A stretch of DNA of 64,000 nt from positions 13,702,001 to 13,766,000 of the forward strand of contig OZ022259.1 in assembly GCA_963978905.1 (NCBI GenBank), read 5' to 3'. Made by a program: the position numbers and the translations under genes. Source of the stretch: Trichostrongylus colubriformis (taxonomy: Eukaryota > Nematoda > Chromadorea > Rhabditida > Trichostrongylidae). The notes under the pieces were generated by a model. The model was not told the origin of the DNA, did not search any database, and worked only from the letters and a program-made list of their open reading frames with translations. This document shows positions 1 to 12,699 of this stretch, one piece after another (the first letter of the stretch is position 1; every line of letters begins with the position of its first letter).

Positions 1-238
1 AAAGAGAGGAGAAAAGAGAGATATCCATGCACGCGCTCAATGCGTACGTTGTGTGGGCCTCAATGCGTATGTTGTAGCCTGAGAGTAGGAGGGTGTAGCG
101 GACCCCAGATAGAGCCTAACCAAGTACCAGCACTACGCACAAGGGTGACAGATCAACTGTTATGAAAATGGATTCCTCCACTTGATGCTCCCGTTTTCAA
201 AAAGCCTGGTAATGCACCACCAGTATGGCCCTATTTAG

Positions 239-3200
239 GAAGATCTGACTGGGGCGGCGATGGGCTTGTTGAGACTTCAGGACACTTACAAACTGGATAC
301 AACAGATCTTGCTGACGGGCGTATATACAAGAAACAGGGCAACTACACATTCAGTGGTGAGTGTTTGTTGATTATGATATTAACTACCTTCTTAATTGAT
401 AATTTTCCAGCATAGCCACAGGAGTAGAGCAGTCGGCTTTTCTAGCTGTGTATTCTTCCGGTATAATTTGCTCTCCGGAATACCAGGAGCAATAGTATAC
501 GTACATTGTGCTGCAATCAGGATAACTATACGTTGGATAAGGTTCCGACTTCGTAGAAAACCTCTTGCCAGGCCTTGTTTCCGACCTAGGACATAGGGAT
601 TGTAACGTCCGGTTCAAGAGTGCGCGATAAAGCCTGGACTAGGCGGTGTTAGAGAGTAAGGGTTTATACTTTACAATTATCCCATGTGAAAGGCAAAATC
701 AGATTTTATCATGGTACGAAATAGTTGAGATTGTCTTACGAATGGTCCACTTTCCAAATGCAACCGGTGACTCGCATAGTAGATTGTGCCAGCCAAATGG
801 TGTTCTTGACAATCTCTGTTGGAATCATTGGAATCTCTGTAAACTAGCCTGAAATCACTCGAAAAGAAAGGATTCGCTTCTTAAACTCCTCCTATAGTGT
901 CCTGCATCGTCTAGTAGATACGATTACCTTCTTTTTCAGCCGGAGACTGCTTCGAGATCGCCAAAGCAGCATACAATAATGATGATTTTTATCATACCGT
1001 TCTGTGGATGGAAGAAGCAAGACGGCGTTTCGAGAAGGAGGACGTGAAAACAGCAAAACTAGGCGAGGTATTTCTGACCTGGGATTATTATCGATTTTCT
1101 CTCTGTAACGACTATGTCATACAGATCCTCGAATATCTCTCATACTCGCTCTACAAACAAGGAAATCCAAAACACGCGCTGCAACTGTCTGAGGAAATTG
1201 TCACAACTGGTTAGTTTTAATGATTTATGGTTTAGTGTTTGTCAATATCTAAAAACGACTTATGTAACGTCCGTGTCATGTTTTTCTTTATTGGAGCAGT
1301 CGGAAATGTAAACAGTATGCATGTATGCTGTACCGACAGATGCATGGGAGGCGATTCCTCAACACCGTGACCGCTGAAGGAGGATCCTATATGGGTGGCG
1401 GCCTAGTGCCATCGTTCCATCTCCAAGTGGAAAGTTGATGCACTGAAATGTTCCAACTACCGCTGGATGAATTTGACAGCGTATACCATAAACCCGTGAG
1501 AGAGGCTGATCGATTCGAGGCTGACGCAACTCATTTCAATTTCCTAGGAGCACTTCAGGTTTGTGCTTGGAAAATCTGTAACCGATTCCATCTTCATCGC
1601 CAGGCACGTGATAGACAGTATCGTGAGAAGCGGCAATCTCGACCCTGAGAAGGCTTTCGACCATCTCCCGGAACTAGAATTTTGGAACGCGTTGCGAGAA
1701 CTCCGTATGCGGAACTCTGATCGCCCTCATAAGGATATGTACGACACCTCGTCCCGGGAAGTGGCTGATCTGATGAAGTGTAGGAACATCCAAGTCCTAT
1801 GCCTCCAGGAAACTCGCTGGAAAGGGGCTAAGGCCAGGGAGATGGTGACGGTGTCAAACTCCTCTACAATGGAGTAGACCAAACGAAACGGCGTAGCCAT
1901 AGCCGTAGCAGAGTCCCTCAAGAATGTGTCTCTGCAGTGGACAGGATAAGCCACCGAATCATGTCTGTGAGGATAGACACAAACAGGGGTACTGGACCAT
2001 AATGACAGTGTACGCACCGCAGGCTGGCTGCCCCAAATCCGAAAAAAATCGGTTCTATCTGAACCTCGATGAAGCCGTCAAGGCAGTTCCGGAAAATGAC
2101 TATATCACCTTAGCGGGGACCTGAACGGCCATGTCGGCAGTGACTGGAAAGGGCTAGAGAGAGTGCACGGGGGGTAGAGGTTTCGGGGCAAGGAATGCTG
2201 AGAGAGAGAGGATCTTTGACCTGGCTACAACCCACGACCTGGCTGTCTGTAGTACGTTCTTTGCAAAAAGGAGACTCAAAAGGTAACCTACAGAAGCGGG
2301 GGAAGGCAAACGGAAATAGATCATGAGCTCGTAAAGAGAGCGCTCCTCAAAAGTGTAAAGGACATCAAGGTGCTACCTGATGAAGCACTGACCACCCAGC
2401 ACAGGCCTCTCCTGGCGGACATTGCCATAGAGCTTTCAGAGAAAACGAAGATAAGGACTGATCACAGCTGTTTGAAAGATGGGCTCTAGGTAAAGTTTAA
2501 GTATTTCAAAAATGTCGGGATTTAGTATGGGGAAGATAACGCGCTCCATCGTGATCGCCGCGCGCAGCCGCAGTAGCGACCAGGGATTAGATGGGGCGCT
2601 GTGGAGCGTATTAGATGGCTCCTTTTTAGCTTTTCTTTTACCTTTCAACTTTTCTAATCTTTTCAATCCTTTATTTCTGCCCTATGACTTGCATGGCTAT
2701 TAAGCCTTCTCCTTTGTCATCAAAAGACGAGCACATTATCAGTGGTCGGCAACGCTTTCGTTCCGGAATATAAATATTGGAATTGCAGGGCTCTTATGTT
2801 AGACGATGTTGTTTTGGAATATGAGTACTGAGTTTTGTTAGGTTCTTATTTCTCTCTTTGTCAGGAGTTTGGTTTGGCCTCAGTATTTTTTCACCATAGG
2901 CTCTCAATTTGGTGGATCGCACAGGCTTGGTAGAAACCAGAGAAGAAGCGAAACCTGAAGAAAGGGGGGGGGGTCGTATTGAGGCTCCCTTTTTTGGGGT
3001 GAGGGATCGTATTTTTTGAAAATTTTCCGCAACTGGACGCTTGACCCTGGCTCCGACTACCGTGGGATCAAGTTGACAGCGCATACCATGTAGCTGTACG
3101 AGAGGCTGATCGATTCAAGGCTGAGGGGACTCATCCCTATCTCCCAAGAAAAATTCGGGTTCATGCTACATGTTCATGGTTTTTGAAAAATCCACAACCG

Positions 3201-6200
3201 ACGCCATCTTCATCACCAGGCAGGTGATGGAGAATTATCGAGAGAAGCGGCGACCGTGGCTACCTAGCATTCCTCGATCTCGAGAAGGCTTTCGACCATC
3301 TCCACAGGCCGGTGCTCTGGAGTGCCTTGTGAAAACTCCATGTACCGGAACGGCTGATCGCTCTTAAAAAGGATATGTACGATGGAGCTAAGGCAGCTGT
3401 ACGTACTCTTCACGGGCTGTCGAAGGAAGTGTATATTACGTTAGGGGGCATCAAGGATCGGCCCTAAGCCCGTTCCTCTTTCTCCTCACTCTGGATGTGA
3501 TGGTGAAAGATCTCATGGACCACTGAAGACCATCCTGTACGCTGACGATATAGCTCTGGAAGCGGAAAGCAGAGAAGAACTGCAAGCGAAAGTACAGCAG
3601 TGGCAGGACAGGCTGGCAAAGAATGGGCTCCGATTGAATGTCAATAAGACCAAGTTCATAAGCTCCGAAGAATGCTTAGGGCCGATAACGGACTGCATGG
3701 GGAGAAAATCGAAAAGGTAAAAGATTTCCGATATCTCGGTAGTGATCTGGCGGCTGATGGTACGGTAGACCAGGTAGTGAAGGCCCGGATTAACGCGGCA
3801 TGGATAAAGTGGAGGGAGTCTACCGGAATACTGTGCGATAGGCGGTGCTCCAGGACGCTCAAAGGCAAGTTGTATCGAGCGGTAATAAGTCCCCTGTACG
3901 GAAGCGAGTGCTGGCCCATAAGTAAGATACATGAAAGGCAGCTGCACGCAGCTGAAATGAGGATGTTGAGATGGGCATGCAGCTGGATGCGACTGGACAA
4001 GGTCAGGAAAGAGGATGTCACGCAGACGGCTCCTGTCCGGCTGAAGTTGAGAAAACAACGGCTGCGATGGTATGGGCACGTGCTGAGGAGAACAGAGGAC
4101 CACCCCGTAAGAAACCACTGGAGCTCGAAGCACAAGGGAAGCGGCCACGTGGAGCCCCAAAGAAGAGTTGGAGGGACGTCATTGAGAGCGACCTCACCGA
4201 AGTGAAGGCCACGGCTGAGGATACCTTGGATAGGAGGAAGTGGCGACGTCTGACAAGAACAGCGGACCCTGCGACGGCGCGGGACTAACGCTAGGGAGAA
4301 GAAGAAGAAGAAGGAATGGTAGAAGCTGAACTGGTCCATGATAGACAATACTGATGTTACACATGCACATATTTGAGATCCACTCCACCCCCGCGCACGA
4401 GAAAACGTCAAATTTTACGAAGATTTGTTGGCTAAAGAAGGTGTCAAAGTGGCAGATATGAGAAGGTAAGAAACATTTCCATTGGTCCACTTTGACTGAT
4501 GCTCTGAAGGAAATGAAATCTGTCTCAGGTCGATGGGTAGGATCGTAAACCAACGACCAGCAAGTGTTTTAGGAAATGAAGAACAAACACTTTACGAGGC
4601 TTTGTGCAGAAATGATGTGACAGTAGTACGCACCTTCCCTGGTCTTTCTTCTTTGGTCTCAGCGTCTTTTCTAGCAAAGTTGTTTCAGAGTGAAAAAGAT
4701 ATTTCAAAGCTCTACTGCTACTACAAACGTGACAGACCTTACCTTGTATACGCACCGATCAAAGTAAGTTGAACAAGTTTTTCAAATTCCTGATTTTGTA
4801 TGGGCACGCTTTTTTCAAGGTGTAGGCCAAATACTGTAAATGAGCAACCACGCTAATAGCCTGTGCTGCTTCCGCTCTGGATTCTCCGCGCGTGAAGAGG
4901 GTGGCAGCCTTGAGCTCACATGCCACCTGGCCTTAATCATGTGTCGTGGCCTACATCTACTTCTTTGTGGCACATGCGGAGGCTTACGAGGCGCTTTGGA
5001 GATGGAATTTGCAATAGCACAGTGATTCACTTTGCAGGTAGTAAATTACCATTTTGATACAGGTTGATGTATAGGTTGAAATCAAGAGATTCAACCCGTT
5101 GGCTGTTCTTCTCAAGGAGGTTATAAGTGATGAGGAAATCAAAGTGATGAAAGAATTGGCCATACCCAGGGTGAGTAAACCCTGCATGATCTTCATGAAG
5201 TCATTTACAGGAATCAGAGTTTTTATCTCTCACAGTTATGTTGCAATTTCCATTTCGGGTCACATATAAGGCTCACGCGAAAAATCCAATGGAGATGCAT
5301 CCCTTAAAATTTTCGTCCACGCGGGGGATGAGGCGACAGCCGGCCCTCTCATGTGCTTAAGACGCGACTTAGAAAGGAAACCGAACTCAGTGGACTTACA
5401 GCAGTTGAAAACTGCGGCCGTCACACAGCCCTCGAGGCCCGCCCACATTACCCGCCGGATAGACATTGTAGGGTATATACCTCTGGAGGTTTTTTATTAT
5501 TCTGCGCAAGCCTGTAGTAAACAAATACACTATAACTATATATAGGGTATATACCTCTGCAGGTTTTTTATTTTTTTGCGCAAGTCTGTAGTAAACAAAT
5601 GCACTATAACTATACATAAATAGAAAAAACTCAACTTCCCATATACGAATCTTTTACTTGATAACGTTTATGCTTGACATTTCAGCTGGCGCGTGCTACT
5701 GTCCACGATTATTCCTCTGGTCAGCTCGTACATGACACGCACAGAGTTAGTAAAAGGTTTGCGATCTTTCAGGCCTTGTAGAAAGGGTGACCAGACCTGA
5801 GCACTTTCAGTGCATGGTTGGAAGGGTGGGAGCATGAAGTAGCCGATCGGCTCAACAAGCGCATTGACATGATGACTAATCTCGAAATGTCTACCGCTGA
5901 AGACCTACAGGTATGGTTAAAGCCGTCAGGCTGTGATTTTACGTATTACAGGTTGCAGGTGCAAAACTACGGAGTTGGCGGTCACTATATTGCACATTTC
6001 GATCACTTAAGAAAGGATGATAGCGAGTCGTTCAAATCTCTCGGAACAGGAAACAGGATCGCTACTGTGCTGTTCTACGTGAGTCTTTACGAATCATGCA
6101 AGATGGTGAAAAGAGGGGTGCGTATCGAGTCCATCGCGGAGATCACTGCGTTCGCTTTTTGTCATACAGATCATTAATAACATACGTGACTCTCATGACA

Positions 6201-9200
6201 GGTTACGAGTGGCAGTTTCACAGTGTTTGAAACCACTCCACGAAACCATCGTCTATCCCCCCTTTGGGAAGTTGGTTTCCCAACGCCGATGCTCCGCCTG
6301 CAAACCCAATCGGCACTAGCGACTCCGTGCCCCCATTTTCATGAAGATTGCAACTGTAACGTCCGAGTGCAAACCTCTTGACAGCGATTCACGGATTTTG
6401 AAATCAGTGTCAAGAATGCGAAGATCACTTTACTTGATATGGCTGAGATGCGACGACCAAACCGTGTGTGGTCATTGATATTGGATCTGGTTATGCACCA
6501 TACAGTAGTGGACGCCACAACAATGCTCCCACGTATGATGTTGTAGGGAGATGTCTGTTTCCATGAATGAACAAAGAGCTCGTTGGTGTTCGTTACTAGC
6601 GACCCCGTGATTCAAGCTGAATTTTTAACAAAGGGAAGGCTTCTGCGATTCATCCAAGTTCACGCCCGGCCCCTGCGGCACCAGATAATGATGCGGACGA
6701 TTTCGAACGAAATGGAAGCAGCGAGACACTCCATGAAGAGTGCAGCAATGCAAATCATTGGTGACAATTTTAATGCAGCAGCAGGCCGCTCTATGAACCA
6801 TGAAGATACGTAGGTTACTATTCATATTTCGGGAAAAGGCAATACTGTTATGGGAGTAAACCTGATGATTTCATCGTAAAATTAGCCTTTTTTACCTATT
6901 TACCTCATCATTCAATTTCGCCGGCGCCTGCGCTATTTGTTTATTTGATATTCACTCTAAAAAACGGTTTTTATTTTCAGAAATGAAAATGAATGTTTAA
7001 AAAAAGTTTAAAAAATTTGGCAAGGAAGTTCCATCAAAGACCACAGTGTATCGTTGACCTAGGGAAATCAATCGTGGTCGTACTTCGCTGTCCGACGAGA
7101 TTCGTGAAGAACGTCTGAAATAGGCAGCTATGACAGAAAACATCGATGCTATGTGCAATATGATTAAGCAAGATTGACATGTCACCCATTCTGAGATTGA
7201 GGCATTCTTAAGCATTAGCTCCACCAGCACACATGCAGTTTTACATGAACACATGGATTTGCAAAAAATATTTTCCCGCTCAAACCCACACAATATGACA
7301 AACGCTCCAAAAAAGGCTTGTGTTAACAAAATTCCCAGATGAATATAAAATAAACAAATAGCGCCGTGCGGCAAATTTAATGATGGGGAATATAGTTTGA
7401 AAAAAGGCGAACTTTACATGGAGCCATCAGATTTACTCCCATGATGAAAGTATTGCCTATTCCCGAAATATAAAGTAGGATATTTCGGGAATAGGCAAAA
7501 CTGTTATCATGGGAGCAAATGAATTCTCGAAATATAAATAGTAACCCATGTACCTGCAGGTCTTATGTGGGGATGGTAACGTGATGAACGAGGTGCACAT
7601 TGTTCCGTTCTCTGACGCTAACAGAGTCATTAAAAATGGATATGGAAAGATCTGAATGGAATCACGCCCAGTTAGATCGACCACATTCTATGTATGAGCC
7701 TGGAGTTTATACGTGATGTAACGAAAATCCTGGATACGATATTGGTAGTGATCACCGCATGGTGCGAGTAACTCTGGAGATCTGTATGAAGCTCGCACGT
7801 TGCGAATTGTCCGCGAAGTTCTTACTCATGTGTTGACGCATCGTCTGAAAGAAGTGGCAATGGAATTTGTCCCAAAAGAGCGTCACCCCATAGAGCGACA
7901 TCACCTCAACTGTCTCGCCTATGGATTAACCGAAGGATCAGCTCGGCGAGGAATATCAAATAGTGAATGTGCAATTGACCGAAGGATCAGCTTGGTGGGG
8001 AGTATCAGCAAAGAAGTTCGTACTCTGTTGAAAAGTTGATCAACGCCGATTGAGACCAAACAGCGTTTCTTTCACATAAACGGCACATGTGATGCCTGTC
8101 CTGTACATTGCATAGATGTGGACATGGGCATTCAGGAAAACAGCAGAAGAATGTACGAGAAAATTTCGGCAAGGAATGGAACGACGGATGCGAAGTCTGA
8201 CTTCACGATATCGTATTGAACAGGACACTACGTCAACGAACGAAACTCGAAGAAGTCCTTGTCAAAGCTAGAAGACGCAATGATTCACACGGCTGAGTTA
8301 GTGCCAAGAGAGCAAACACGATGGGTACTGCAGCTGTTAAACTGGAAGCCTTATGGAAGGAAATCAGGTGGACGACTACGAATGCGACGAGGATGACATC
8401 AAGGAGGCGTTTGCAGTAGCAAACTGGAAGAACATGTCAGCACAGCATGTCCCGTCTCCCTGTTATATATTGGATGAATAGCGGAGGAATTGTCAGATGT
8501 TGAGCATGGCTATAACACAACAGCTGAGGATACTGTGTTGATTTCTGAAGAAAATCCGCAGAGGTGACGTCTGGAAGTCGTCGCCCCGCTTAGATGATGA
8601 ATTTGTTCACCTCCCTATTAGGCCGCTTTCATACTTTACGATAGAGGCATAGACGAAAGTGCCGGCAACGCCGACATTGTTGTTATGCACTCTATTTATG
8701 ACGCTGGATCGAACCATGCCACAGTATGATGATCATGGCGAGAGCTCGCGCGAATTTTGCCTCAGTTCGGCTCTATGCCAAGCACTCGGCCAGGATCGCA
8801 GATTCTTGTCTGAAATGTATCTTATGTCGCCCCATAACCATGGGATCTTGTCGCGCGTGGGATCTTGTCGCGTTCATCATTCCGTAGTATGGTTCGGTCA
8901 AGCGTTATAAGTTCAGCGCTTCGTGTTGATTGTCGCCTGAATTGGTGCCGCAAAGTATAAAGGCGGTCTCAAAAAGACACATGGCGCTGCTGTCATTCGT
9001 CATTCGTGTAATCCGAAGTTCATCTCCTCCAGTCCAGGAGCCCTTGATTCTCCCTATCCTCCCGATTGGGTGAAATGGAGGCAGATTCGTATAGGGGAGC
9101 CCAATCAATGTTTTCTACATCGATTAGTTCTCCGACTCGATGTATAGGTCAAACAGTATTCAAATGCACAAACTCAAAAAACATTAGTTGAATGCGTGGC

Positions 9201-9863
9201 GCATCCTAGAAAGAGATTGATGGCTGCTAAAGGTCTCATCCTTTCATATGCCTCAGTTTGAGATTGGTCCTTACGTTGATAGGAAAGTAACTCATATTTT
9301 TTCAGATGACAGAGCCGACGTATGGTGGCGGCACAGTGTTCACTGAAGTTAAATCGGTCGTGCCGCCTACAAAGGTCAGTAGCAGTAATGCTAGTAATGG
9401 CAACCGTGTTCTAGTAGAGCAATGAATGTTTTCAGAACGACGCGCTATTCTGGTACAATTTAATGAAGACTGGGGATGGCGACCCAAGAACTCGACACGG
9501 TGCTTGTCCGGTTTTGCTCGGAGTGAAATGGGTACGGTTGTCTCGTATTCAGTGAAATGGTATCTCTTCAAAAAAAACTATTAGTATCAGGTTACGAACA
9601 AATGGATACATGAACGAGGAAATGAATTCCGACGCCGCTGTGGTCTGAAGATGTCGGATGGTGAACGGTGAGATACCCGTAAATCGTATACGGAAAGTGC
9701 GTACCTATACGTACATCTACGTAGGTACGTACTTCCCTGTGCTGCATTGTTTAGCCGCAACTCTTTTTTCAGATTCATTGGTGATCTTGGCTTCGGACCA
9801 GAGCCAAGACATGCTCCGAATATGAGCCCAGATTTGTCCAAGGATATCTTCAACACCATATAG
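239..9863 (+). CDS. phy-like: Collagen prolyl 4-hydroxylase alpha subunit, copy 1 (5' end outside window)
   Basis: This enzyme hydroxylates X-Pro-Gly prolines of procollagen in the ER using Fe(II), 2-oxoglutarate, O2 and ascorbate. Fourteen exons are visible: 239-356, 940-1067, 1125-1209, 4378-4465, 4529-4625, 4689-4763, 5075-5170, 5686-5756, 5811-5910, 5959-6078, 9306-9374, 9436-9531, 9591-9667, 9773-9863 (stop TAG). They correspond to exons 4-17 of copies 2 and 3, have the same lengths as copy 2, and splice to an open frame. The peptide-substrate-binding (TPR-like) region is in exons 4-6 (GLLRLQDTYKLD, GDCFEIAKAAYN, ILEYLSYSLYKQ). The catalytic domain has GGHYIAHFDH (iron ligands H and D), TRHGACPVLLGVKW (second iron His, then the 2-oxoglutarate Lys 10 residues later) and ends FNTI. 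The acceptor of the exon at 4378 is TTTGAG, weaker than the TTCAG of the other copies. Introns 6 and 13 are swollen by LINE and mariner debris. The signal peptide and exons 1-3 should lie just left of the window. Confidence 0.9.
1330..4305 (+). mobile_element. RTE-type LINE remnants in intron 6 of copy 1
   Basis: Decayed non-LTR retrotransposon. From 1330 to 1740 there is reverse-transcriptase N-terminal sequence (EADRFEADATH, FIARHVIDSIVR). At about 1755 it changes abruptly to the apurinic endonuclease domain (VLCLQETRWKG; VYAPQAGCPKSEKNRF at about 2010), which runs to about 2470. Reverse transcriptase resumes at 3063, repeating the segment already seen at 1470. The catalytic motif TILYADDIAL is at about 3530-3560, followed by the long 3' domain (INAAWIKWRESTGILCDRR, HERQLHAAEMRMLRW, LRKQRLRWYGHVLRR), and the element ends in a GAA-rich tail at about 4305. 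Stops and frameshifts are scattered. It looks like two overlapping copies, or one rearranged copy, inserted with the gene's own orientation. Confidence 0.85.
2480..3062. other. Unassigned segment between LINE parts
   Basis: Between the endonuclease remnant and the second reverse-transcriptase segment there is about 580 bp with no recognisable protein. It contains a run of G at about 2966-2975 and no inverted termini I could match. The small open frames here show no family motif. Confidence 0.4.
5470..5625 (+). repeat. Two-unit tandem duplication in an intron of copy 1
   Basis: Two adjacent units of about 78 bp, each beginning GGGTATATACCTCTG and containing GTAGTAAACAAAT and CACTATAACTATA, lie between exons 10 and 11 (gene numbering) of copy 1. 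Copies 2 and 3 have a single equivalent. Confidence 0.75.
6811..7548 (+). mobile_element. Internally deleted mariner in intron 13 of copy 1
   Basis: Outer inverted repeats GGTTACTATTCATATTTCG (from 6813) and the complement of CGAAATATAAATAGTAACC (to 7547) bracket the element. A second inner pair (6824-6860 and 7432-7471) reads ATATTTCGGGA...GGCAATACTG in inverted form. Between about 6990 and 7345 a broken plus-strand frame gives mariner transposase N-terminal motifs: KFGKEVPSKTTVYR, RGRTSLSDEIREER, ENIDAMCNMIKQD, HVTHSEIEAFLSIS. The catalytic domain is missing and stops occur. Copies 2 and 3 lack it. Confidence 0.8.
7550..8640 (+). mobile_element. Degenerate LINE remnant in intron 13 of copy 1
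   Basis: Broken plus-strand frames show GSDHRMVRVTLE at about 7743, resembling the SDHRLVR motif that ends LINE endonuclease domains. At about 8270-8430 there is AELVPREQTRWVLQLLNWKP and GRKSGGRLRMR, resembling the C-terminal Trp-rich and GRPPTRW tail of RTE-like ORFs. No intact domain survives, and the exact family is uncertain. Confidence 0.5.
8641..9305. other. Ancestral part of intron 13, copy 1
   Basis: This intron segment aligns with intron 13 of copy 2 (24440-24966) and copy 3 (59990-60501), for example around GATCATGGCGAGAGC in copy 1. No exon is recognisable on either strand. The shared sequence is best explained by descent from the duplicated gene. Confidence 0.55.
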
Positions 9864-10335
9864 TATTCATAATCACTGGTTGTCGTTTTTGTTTTAGTTA
9901 TGTATTTCTTTCATGTTTTATATCTATCGGGCCTCAGGATTATGCATGTTTATGAAAATGCCTTGCCAGTCGATATTCTTTGAACTTCGCGCTGCTATTC
10001 CGCTTCTTATCGGGATTTATTTACTTTGTTTTCCAATGGTTATGGGGCGACATAAGATACATTTCAGAAATAAGCAATCTAATGTTTTGTCTGAAATGGC
10101 CTTTTCTGTTAGTTGCTACTTCTTTATGCTCACCATTATTTTCTTTGAATGCTTGAGCTCATATTTTCGTTAACTTCCCACTTTGACGCACTCGAGGATA
10201 TAATAATGCTATGATAAAAACATTGCACTGTTTGCTGGCACTGACTAAACATATTTATACACTTGTATTCTTTTTTTTACCCGGCTCGACGGAGAAGATC
10301 TCTATGCAACTGGTGAGTTTCGATCAGTTATAACT
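9864..10335 (+). promoter_or_regulatory. 3' flank of copy 1
   Basis: Non-coding DNA homologous to the 3' flanks of copies 2 (26318-26760) and 3 (61313-61760). Similar AT-rich stretches follow the stop in all three, and they should include the 3' UTR. Homology to the other copies ends at about 10335, where a MITE begins. No polyadenylation signal stands out. Confidence 0.5.
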
Positions 10336-10337
10336 GA

Positions 10338-10495
10338 ACCACTTTGCTGGCGCACAACATCGCGCGCACCACTCCGCACTCCGCTTTAAGCGGGCTCGTT
10401 TAAACTAACTCTCAGCATAGATAAAGCCTATTGTGTATGACTACACTATTAAACTGTGACGCGCGCAGTATTGTGCGCCATCAAAGCTGGTAGAG
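10338..10495. mobile_element. Short MITE with GCGCAC-type terminal repeats
   Basis: Ends CTTTGCTGGCGCACAACATC and the complement of its right end (GCTTTGATGGCGCACAATAC) are inverted repeats; the element is about 158 bp. The same terminal module is found at 62255-62527 and, partially, at 15150-15186, 47150-47186 and 50548-50640. Confidence 0.75.
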
Positions 10496-10507
10496 TTGAG
10501 TACAGTA

Positions 10508-10690
10508 GATAATATTGACACAATAATAATATTGACACAATATTAAAATATTGTGATCACAATATATAATATATTGTGATCACAATATTGTGATGAATAT
10601 GAATAACGAATACATCAATATGAATATATATTTTGTGATAAATACATAATATTGACACAATATTAAAATATTGACACAATAATAATCCTG
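10508..10690. repeat. AT-rich palindromic low-complexity tract
   Basis: Reiterated AATATTGACACAATA units and the perfect palindrome ATATTGTGATCACAATAT occur repeatedly. There is no coding content. Confidence 0.7.
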
Positions 10691-11109
10691 CCAAATACAT
10701 TAAGAACAAACTATATAGACCTCAGAAATTGCTTGAATCAGTTAGAATAAAGCTAGAGCAATTAGAATGAATCCATTGTTGGCTACTTCATTCACCAGGG
10801 GACACTTGTGATAAAGTGTGATCTCAAAGTGGGGCTTTCAATTCTAGCCGATTCTTGTTACGAAGTAGCAAGATCACCTCATATACATTCTGAGCAAATC
10901 ACAGGAGCATACTCTATGGATTCCGAGAGGATTCCGAGAGCAGTGAAACCACAGGAAATTTTGGAAGTGTTTCAAGATCTATTTACCGGCATAATATTTA
11001 TCTTTAAACACACACATCATTCTACAATTTATTGCCTACGCGTGAGTGGCTGTTCCACTCCCCTGCAGTGGAGGTTCTCAGTATTCTGATCAAAGAAACT
11101 TTGTAAGGG

Positions 11110-11702
11110 ACAATACCGCTCACATTTTTGAAAAATCGACACCTGGCGACGGATCAATCGACGCAAACCGTCGTACAGTCTAACGTCATAAAATTGTTTG
11201 AAGTGGATAAAGTAATCTTTCGCAGACTACTAGTTACGTATTTCAATCATGCTGAGTTCCAAATTTAGGACAAGCGCTTTTTCATGATAATGCCTCAAGC
11301 ATCACAGTACCGTGTATTTTTAATAAAGATTAATTTCCTCTCTCATCACTAAAATGACATCTTTAGGCGAAGAAAATCGCAAGGTGTCTTAGAAAAGTAC
11401 ATTCTATACCTTCATAAGAATAGCCGTGATGAACACAATTGGACATGTGAATGCAGGCCCAAAAAGTCGAAGTCTTCCGCAAGGGCAAAAAAGGAGTTTG
11501 CAGCTTCCAGCCAGAAGCTGCTAACCTACTTTTACAAATTGGACATTTTATAGGTAGTTGAACTCGTCTCCTCGGGACGAATCCAAAGCTTCCAATTTCT
11601 TCTCATTTTATCCACTTTGAACGAAGTTGTGATCGTGCGGCGGTTTGCGTCGATTGATCCGTCGCCAGGTGTCGATTTTTCAAAAAACGTGAACGGTATT
11701 GT
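11110..11702. mobile_element. 593-bp inverted-repeat MITE
   Basis: The left end ACAATACCGCTCAC followed by ATCGACACCTGGCGACGG is matched in inverted form by CCGTCGCCAGGTGTCGAT ... GTGAACGGTATTGT at the right end. Arms are roughly 90-100 bp. The interior (11250-11600) has no recognised protein. One arm of the same family is present at 15839-15940. Confidence 0.8.
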
Positions 11703-12013
11703 GATTATCCACTGACGTTAGGCGAGTATTATTTAAAATGCAGAGAAATATCCATTGACAAGTCCTCTACTTTCTCGGACTTTGTCCCCGGTAGGATTTT
11801 GCATCAGCACAAGAGAGACGAGATTTGAATTGTTTTTCCTTCAAATGAACGGCGAGACGGCGAACCTCTTTGCTGCATAACTTCATGAAAGCAGTAGCGT
11901 TAGAAGGCAGAAGCAACCAGACCTCAGCTCTGCTCCTCTACCAGTAACTCAAAGGAACTTTTTGCTATGGACTGGATTTCATCTGTCGAAACTCCTGGAT
12001 CACTTCAAGAGAA

Positions 12014-12085
12014 CGGTATTGCAGAAACTGCAGAAACGTTCTCTTTGTTGAACGGAATTGCAGAAACTGCAAATACGTTCTCACT
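12014..12085 (+). repeat. Two short tandem units
   Basis: GAACGGTATTGCAGAAACTG and GAACGGAATTGCAGAAACTG begin two adjacent units of about 38 bp, each ending ACGTTCTC. Confidence 0.6.
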
Positions 12086-12554
12086 TCTCACTCGACATCG
12101 CCGGTGTATATACTGAGCTGCCACGCAGAGGTCTGGTGAAAACTCAGGCGGAATATAGCCAGATAAAGTCGTGGGTTAATATTTTGCGTGATCTCCACAT
12201 GGGGCACAGACCCCATACTTTTACATACACCTCGCTCCATGATCATGTTCCAGCGTCGTCATCTCGCAGTATAGGACCGATGAACTGTCCCGCAAATTCC
12301 TTTATAAGCTTGATCAACGGCGTCAGAAATTAATATAATAGTCGTGAGTGTTTGCGTATTCTACGAAAGCAAAAATCCGTTTCTGAGCAAATGATGGATG
12401 TAACAGTGCAGCATCAGTGGGAAGATCGTTCCCTCCTCTGTAGCCTGGCTAATTCTGATAACCCGGCCGCTGGAATATTTCAAGCCGTGCTCGCAAAAAA
12501 GTGCCTCAATCCTTCCGCAAAAATTCCGTCATGACTATGACAAGTGAGGAGCAA

Positions 12555-12620
12555 ACGAGATGGCCATCTAATCGGAGTGGTGAACGCAGTGTCACCACTC
12601 CGATTATATGACCATCTCGT
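12555..12620. repeat. Strong perfect-type hairpin
   Basis: ACGAGATGGCCATCTAATCG pairs with CGATTATATGACCATCTCGT, and AGTGGTGA pairs with TCACCACT, leaving an 8-nt loop (ACGCAGTG). The stem is about 29 bp with few mismatches. Confidence 0.8.
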
Positions 12621-12699
12621 GCGGTCCATTGGGATTTCTTCAAAGAATTTCACTGCAACAAATATAAAGTGATTCAAAGCTTATGGACCAACCCTAACC

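Noticed and set aside
3656..4411. 251-codon minus-strand frame
   Set aside because: It is the shadow of the RTE reverse-transcriptase 3' domain on the plus strand.
8905..9108. Minus-strand open frame in intron 13 of copy 1 with relatives in copies 2 (24571-24789) and 3 (60091-60324)
   Set aside because: The similarity follows from duplication of the intron; frames differ in length and ends and show no known motif.
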